Below are positions 32,101 through 34,996 of a stretch of 34,996 nucleotides of DNA, piece after piece. The translations under genes and the position numbers were made by a program. Origin of the DNA: an uncultured Eubacteriales bacterium (GTDB taxonomy: Bacteria; Bacillota; Clostridia; Christensenellales; UBA1242); NCBI GenBank assembly GCA_900557645.1, contig USSZ01000007.1, positions 1 through 34,996 on the forward strand. The letters are read 5' to 3'. Under the pieces are notes generated by a model that did no database searches, was not told the origin of the DNA, and saw only the letters and a program-made list of their open reading frames with translations. Positions within the stretch are counted from its first letter, which is position 1. Every line of letters begins with the position of its first letter.

Positions 32101-32921
32101 TTGATTTTTTGAGGCTTATTTCTCCAATCTTTTTCAACTCTCACAAACAATTTTAACATTACTTTTTTATTTAATAAATTTTCTGCAAAGTTTCTTGTGA
32201 GTGAACCTATTTCTTTTAAGACTTTTCCACCCTTCCCAATTATCATTCCTTTATGTCTTTCTTGTTCACAAACAATATCTGCATCAATTTCAACAATATT
32301 TTCTTTTTCATAAAATCTGATAATTTCAACTGCTATACCATGAGGAATTTCCTGATGCAAAAGATTTAATGCCTTTTCCCTTATTTCTTCACTTATAATA
32401 AATTTAACAGATTTATCAGTATAGTAATCTGGATCATAAATATATGATTTTTCTTTATTTTCAGGCATCTTGCTTAAAATTAAATCAAGCAATTTATCCA
32501 AATTTTCTCCTGTTAAAGATGAAATCTTTATATCATCATCAAAATTTTTTTGTTTTGGTAAATCAATTTTTGTTCTTACTATAACAACCGGCACTTCCAA
32601 ATGATTTATATAATCTATTTCTTCTTGATCAGGAAGTTTTGTTCCATCAAGCAGATACAAAATCAAATCTACTCCAGAAACAGCAGAACGAACATTTTTC
32701 ATCATTGCTCTATCTAGAGAATTTTTACTATGATGTATCCCTGGCGTGTCTACAAAAACGATTTGATAATCTTCACTTGTTAAAATTCCTAATATATTAT
32801 CTCTTGTTGTCTGAGGTTTTGATGAAATTATAGCAACTTTTTCTTTTATTAATGCATTTATCAAACTACTTTTTCCTGCATTAGGTTTTCCTACAATAGC
32901 GACATATCCTGTTTTAAACAT
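32085..32921 (-). CDS. era: GTPase Era
   Basis: This 278-residue GTPase with a C-terminal KH domain binds 16S rRNA and assists 30S assembly. Motifs: G1 GKPNAGKSS (11-19), G2 PQTTRDN, G3 DTPG, and the KH signature GMIIGKGGKVLKEIG near residue 230. G4 reads TKID (117-120) rather than the usual NKID, a possible change in guanine binding. It is slightly short (usual about 300). It overlaps ybeY by 8 bases, has an AAGGAAG ribosome binding site, and is last in the yqfC-yqfD-ybeY-era operon. Confidence 0.94.
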   Translation of the reverse strand: MFKTGYVAIVGKPNAGKSSLINALIKEKVAIISSKPQTTRDNILGILTSEDYQIVFVDTPGIHHSKNSLDRAMMKNVRSAVSGVDLILYLLDGTKLPDQEEIDYINHLEVPVVIVRTKIDLPKQKNFDDDIKISSLTGENLDKLLDLILSKMPENKEKSYIYDPDYYTDKSVKFIISEEIREKALNLLHQEIPHGIAVEIIRFYEKENIVEIDADIVCEQERHKGMIIGKGGKVLKEIGSLTRNFAENLLNKKVMLKLFVRVEKDWRNKPQKIKNLGY

Positions 32922-33396
32922 TTTTCTTCCTTCTTATTTTCAACTCTTCCAAAATTTCTTTACTTGCATTTTTCATAATCTTTTCATCTTCCACTTTAAT
33001 ATGATCATAACCATAAAGGTGCAAAAGCCCATGCAAAGCCAAAAAAGCAACTTCTCTTTTTTTGCTATGACCATATTCGCTTGCCTGCTCTTTTGCTCTT
33101 TTAGGACAAATGACCACATCACCTAAATATAAAATACCATCAGGAGATACTTCTTTGCTATAATCTTTAACATGCTGTGGATAGACAATATCAAGCATTG
33201 GGAATGATAAAACATCTGTAATATTATCAACTTTTCTATAATTATTATTTAATTCTTTAATTCTTTTCTCACTTGCAAAAGAGACAGTAACTACTGCACC
33301 TTTAAATGTATTATTTGTATATTCTTCTGCTTTATCATATATTTTTTTTATTAGTCTCCTATAGTGCCAATTAACATCTTCAAAATTTATCTTCAT
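32914..33396 (-). CDS. ybeY: Endoribonuclease YbeY (16S rRNA maturation)
   Basis: This 160-residue zinc metalloenzyme has the family motif HGLLHLYGYDH with H122, H126 and H132, and the conserved VDNITDVLSFP segment. It helps process the 3' end of 16S rRNA and ribosome quality control. Its ATG overlaps the yqfD stop (ATGA) behind AGGAAA, and its end overlaps era. The usual phoH and pgpH genes that often separate yqfD and ybeY are missing. Confidence 0.94.
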   Translation of the reverse strand: MKINFEDVNWHYRRLIKKIYDKAEEYTNNTFKGAVVTVSFASEKRIKELNNNYRKVDNITDVLSFPMLDIVYPQHVKDYSKEVSPDGILYLGDVVICPKRAKEQASEYGHSKKREVAFLALHGLLHLYGYDHIKVEDEKIMKNASKEILEELKIRRKKNV

Positions 33397-34520
33397 GTGT
33401 TTCCTATGTTTCTATTGGTTGTTATTGTATAATTAATAACAAAACAACCAATATCCTCCTTTATTGTATAATTTTCATTTATAATTATCTCATTTTCTTG
33501 TAAAAAAATCAATGCTTTTTGACGTGCTTGTTCAATTTTTTCATCTTTTACTTCTTCAAATGGTTGAATGTGTTCAATAATTTCAACTTCATAAAATATT
33601 GTTTTTTTCAATTTGAAAGGAATAATCAAATTATGAGTTAAATTTTCAATATATTCCTCTGTTTCATATTGTTCAAAATTAATATCATTTTTGTTTTGAT
33701 ATATACTTAGCCCCAAAAGTAATACTTCGCTATTTACAATTTTTCTTCCTGTTCTCTTCGTTTCAATATAATAATCATAATGGTGAATACTTGCAGTATG
33801 CCAAATATCTGCCATAATTGTTGCTTTTGGATTAACTTCTCGTTGCTCTCCTTGTGAATCAATAATATATGGGTAAACCAAAATATCGCCTTTCTGAACA
33901 ATATCTCCAACTTTAACATTTAAAGTGCCTTGAATTAAAGTTATTTGCGTTATCATTCCATCAAATTCACTAATAATGGGTTGATATTCACCTTCCATCT
34001 CATCTGGCATTGTGGCTTCATTTAAATTAATTATCAGAGATTGTCCTACAATCGCCACACTAACAGAACTTATTTGATCAAAATTGTCTTTAAGTTTTAT
34101 TTCTAAATTCTCTGTATCTATAGAAAATCTAAATCTACTATTTAAATTTTTGTTTGCAAAATCTATTATTTCAGAACTTTCTACGTCTTCTGTTCCCCAA
34201 ACTTCTATTTTCCAAATAAAATTATATTGCACACAGTAAAACAAAATAGAAATTATAATACCAATAAGAAGCCCATAAGAAGAGAATAATCTTCCAAAAC
34301 TTGATATAAAGCCTTTATGTGAAATAGATAAAATTTCAAGCCCCTGTTCTTTTATTATTGCAAGAGTTTGTTTCCGTTTTCTAAAATCTACTTCAAATTC
34401 TGCTATATTTTGCTCTTTACGTTTTAAATTATAAATGTCAACTTTTTTTGCTAAATTATTTAATGCTCTCTCTTGATTAAGTCCTTTGATTTTTATAGTT
34501 GTTCTATTTTTGAATTTCAT
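33393..34520 (-). CDS. yqfD: Sporulation protein YqfD
   Basis: This 375-residue protein has a basic N-terminal soluble part (about 1-80), one membrane helix (about 81-100, FSSYGLLIGIIISILFYCV) and a long C-terminal domain that should lie outside the membrane (VKVGDIVQKGDIL, a lipoyl-like hairpin). In Bacillus yqfD is transcribed by sigma-E in the mother cell and needed at stage IV of sporulation; that role is inferred here by family. I start at the ATG at 34520, which overlaps the yqfC stop (TGATG), rather than the TTG one codon upstream. Confidence 0.88.
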   Translation of the reverse strand: MKFKNRTTIKIKGLNQERALNNLAKKVDIYNLKRKEQNIAEFEVDFRKRKQTLAIIKEQGLEILSISHKGFISSFGRLFSSYGLLIGIIISILFYCVQYNFIWKIEVWGTEDVESSEIIDFANKNLNSRFRFSIDTENLEIKLKDNFDQISSVSVAIVGQSLIINLNEATMPDEMEGEYQPIISEFDGMITQITLIQGTLNVKVGDIVQKGDILVYPYIIDSQGEQREVNPKATIMADIWHTASIHHYDYYIETKRTGRKIVNSEVLLLGLSIYQNKNDINFEQYETEEYIENLTHNLIIPFKLKKTIFYEVEIIEHIQPFEEVKDEKIEQARQKALIFLQENEIIINENYTIKEDIGCFVINYTITTNRNIGNT

Positions 34521-34783
34521 CAAAACTTTTCCACCTTTATTATAGAACCTTGCAAAAGCAAAGTATTTTCAGTTAATTCTTTTATATAAAAATCTTTACC
34601 TTCTATAACAAATCTTCCATCTTTAACTTTAAAAGCAACCATATCATCAGTTATTATTGTAAGTCCACAATGTCCTTCAACATATAAAAGTTTCCCTGAC
34701 ATATTTACAATATTATAACTATTAATCAAATTATAATCAATTTCACCCATTTTACTTTTAATCTCATCAAAAAAGTTGAACAC
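34520..34783 (-). CDS. yqfC: Sporulation protein YqfC
   Basis: This 87-residue protein (usual about 93) contains the YqfC pattern: NIVNMSGKLLYVEGHCGLTIITD, then VKDGRFVIEGKDFYIKEL and LLLQGSI. Known members lie next to yqfD and are sigma-E-controlled. The frame is open 34 codons further up, but GGAGGAG at 34787-34793 sits properly before the GTG at 34783, while the upstream ATGs have no site and run into the cloverleaf. It is the first gene of the operon, with overlap to yqfD. Confidence 0.85.
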   Translation of the reverse strand: MFNFFDEIKSKMGEIDYNLINSYNIVNMSGKLLYVEGHCGLTIITDDMVAFKVKDGRFVIEGKDFYIKELTENTLLLQGSIIKVEKF

Positions 34784-34801
34784 TTGCTCCTCCATCAAGA
34801 T

Positions 34802-34830
34802 AAGATATGCAAATAAAGTCATAAATATAT
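34802..34830 (-). promoter_or_regulatory. Candidate sigma-E-type promoter of the yqfC operon
   Basis: On the minus strand ATATATT (34824-34830), a 14-base spacer and CATATCTT (34802-34809), close to the sigma-E pattern (ATATT, 14-15 bases, CATACAnT) of Bacillus. It lies 19 bases before the GTG start. Confidence 0.45.
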
Positions 34831-34867
34831 TAAGTTTGCATTTTTTATCAAATGAATCAATTTCATT

Positions 34868-34950
34868 AACTATGTGCTGACACATTTTAATGTGTCAATT
34901 GCAAAAACGCAATTTTAAATTTGATTTTATCAAATTTAAAGCACATAGTT
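34868..34950. repeat. Cloverleaf palindrome C, upstream of yqfC
   Basis: An 11-bp outer stem (AACTATGTGCT at 34868-34878, complement at 34940-34950) encloses three abutting hairpins with no unpaired bases between them: 34879-34896 (GACACATT/AATGTGTC), 34897-34914 (AATTGC-AAAAAC-GCAATT) and 34915-34939 (TTAAATTTGA-TTTTA-TCAAATTTAA). All pairs are perfect. The terminal AACTAT/ATAGTT is shared with copy A. It lies just upstream of the candidate yqfC promoter. Confidence 0.85.
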
Positions 34951-34996
34951 TCTTATTTTATAACCCCAATTATTAAAATAAAATTAATAATATATA

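Noticed and set aside
1..34996. CRISPR array
   Set aside because: No regularly spaced repeats of 20-40 bases were seen; the repeats found are palindromes of unlike sequence or the element's arm sites.

Overview
The window is very AT-rich DNA whose gene content points to a Gram-positive, spore-forming Clostridia-type bacterium. It has a yqfC-yqfD-ybeY-era cluster (YqfC and YqfD are sporulation proteins), murB and murC, RNase R, strong GGAGG-type ribosome binding sites and sigma-A-like promoters. The species cannot be named from sequence alone. A standard genetic code is the simplest reading: TGA is a natural stop in several genes and TGG encodes Trp.

Layout. 1-4433: a truncated ABC transporter gene and a long RNase R gene, both leftward. 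4618-5926: an HAD phosphatase and an unknown protein with a possible PD-(D/E)XK-like motif, converging on a shared terminator. 5927-6434: a gene-free stretch with cloverleaf-shaped palindromes. 6435-10039: an FAD-dependent dehydrogenase, then a MerR-type regulator with a thiol-sensor-like Cys in an operon with a divergent DXS-like thiamine enzyme; a 19-bp-spacer promoter with an internal dyad lies upstream of the regulator. 10318-13975: a zinc-ribbon membrane protein and a leftward four-gene operon built around an SPFH/zinc-ribbon protein and a TFIIB-type zinc-ribbon protein, resembling B. subtilis ydjI and ydjG. 14116-19636: an alpha-oxoamine synthase, a decayed IS200-type insertion sequence, an Old-Yellow-Enzyme/iron-sulfur oxidoreductase and an unknown protein.

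19929-29453 is a 9.5-kb integrative mobilizable element inserted in the anticodon loop of a tRNA-Thr(GGU) gene. It carries a tyrosine integrase, an excisionase-like protein, a MobL-like relaxase with an accessory protein, a single-chain type IIG/IIL restriction-modification enzyme, a DUF4238-type protein, a sigma-region-4-like HTH protein and an unknown cargo gene with its own promoter. The host tRNA was cut in two: the 3' half is at 19883-19928 and the 5' half at 29454-29483. The halves rejoin exactly at a 9-bp repeat into a perfect 76-nt tRNA. The element carries a complete, different tRNA-Thr(GGU) at 29308-29383, just inside its right end and in line with the host tRNA promoter, so it appears to replace the gene it destroys.

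29699-34783 returns to host genes: divergent murC and murB, then the compact era-ybeY-yqfD-yqfC cluster.

The most unusual signal outside the element is a set of 72-86-nt intergenic palindromes. Each has an outer stem enclosing three hairpins with almost no unpaired bases between them: 6011-6096, 19815-19888 and 34868-34950, with a weaker copy at 6217-6288. Their sequences differ but the order of hairpin sizes is shared, so structure rather than sequence seems to be kept. I do not recognise this family.
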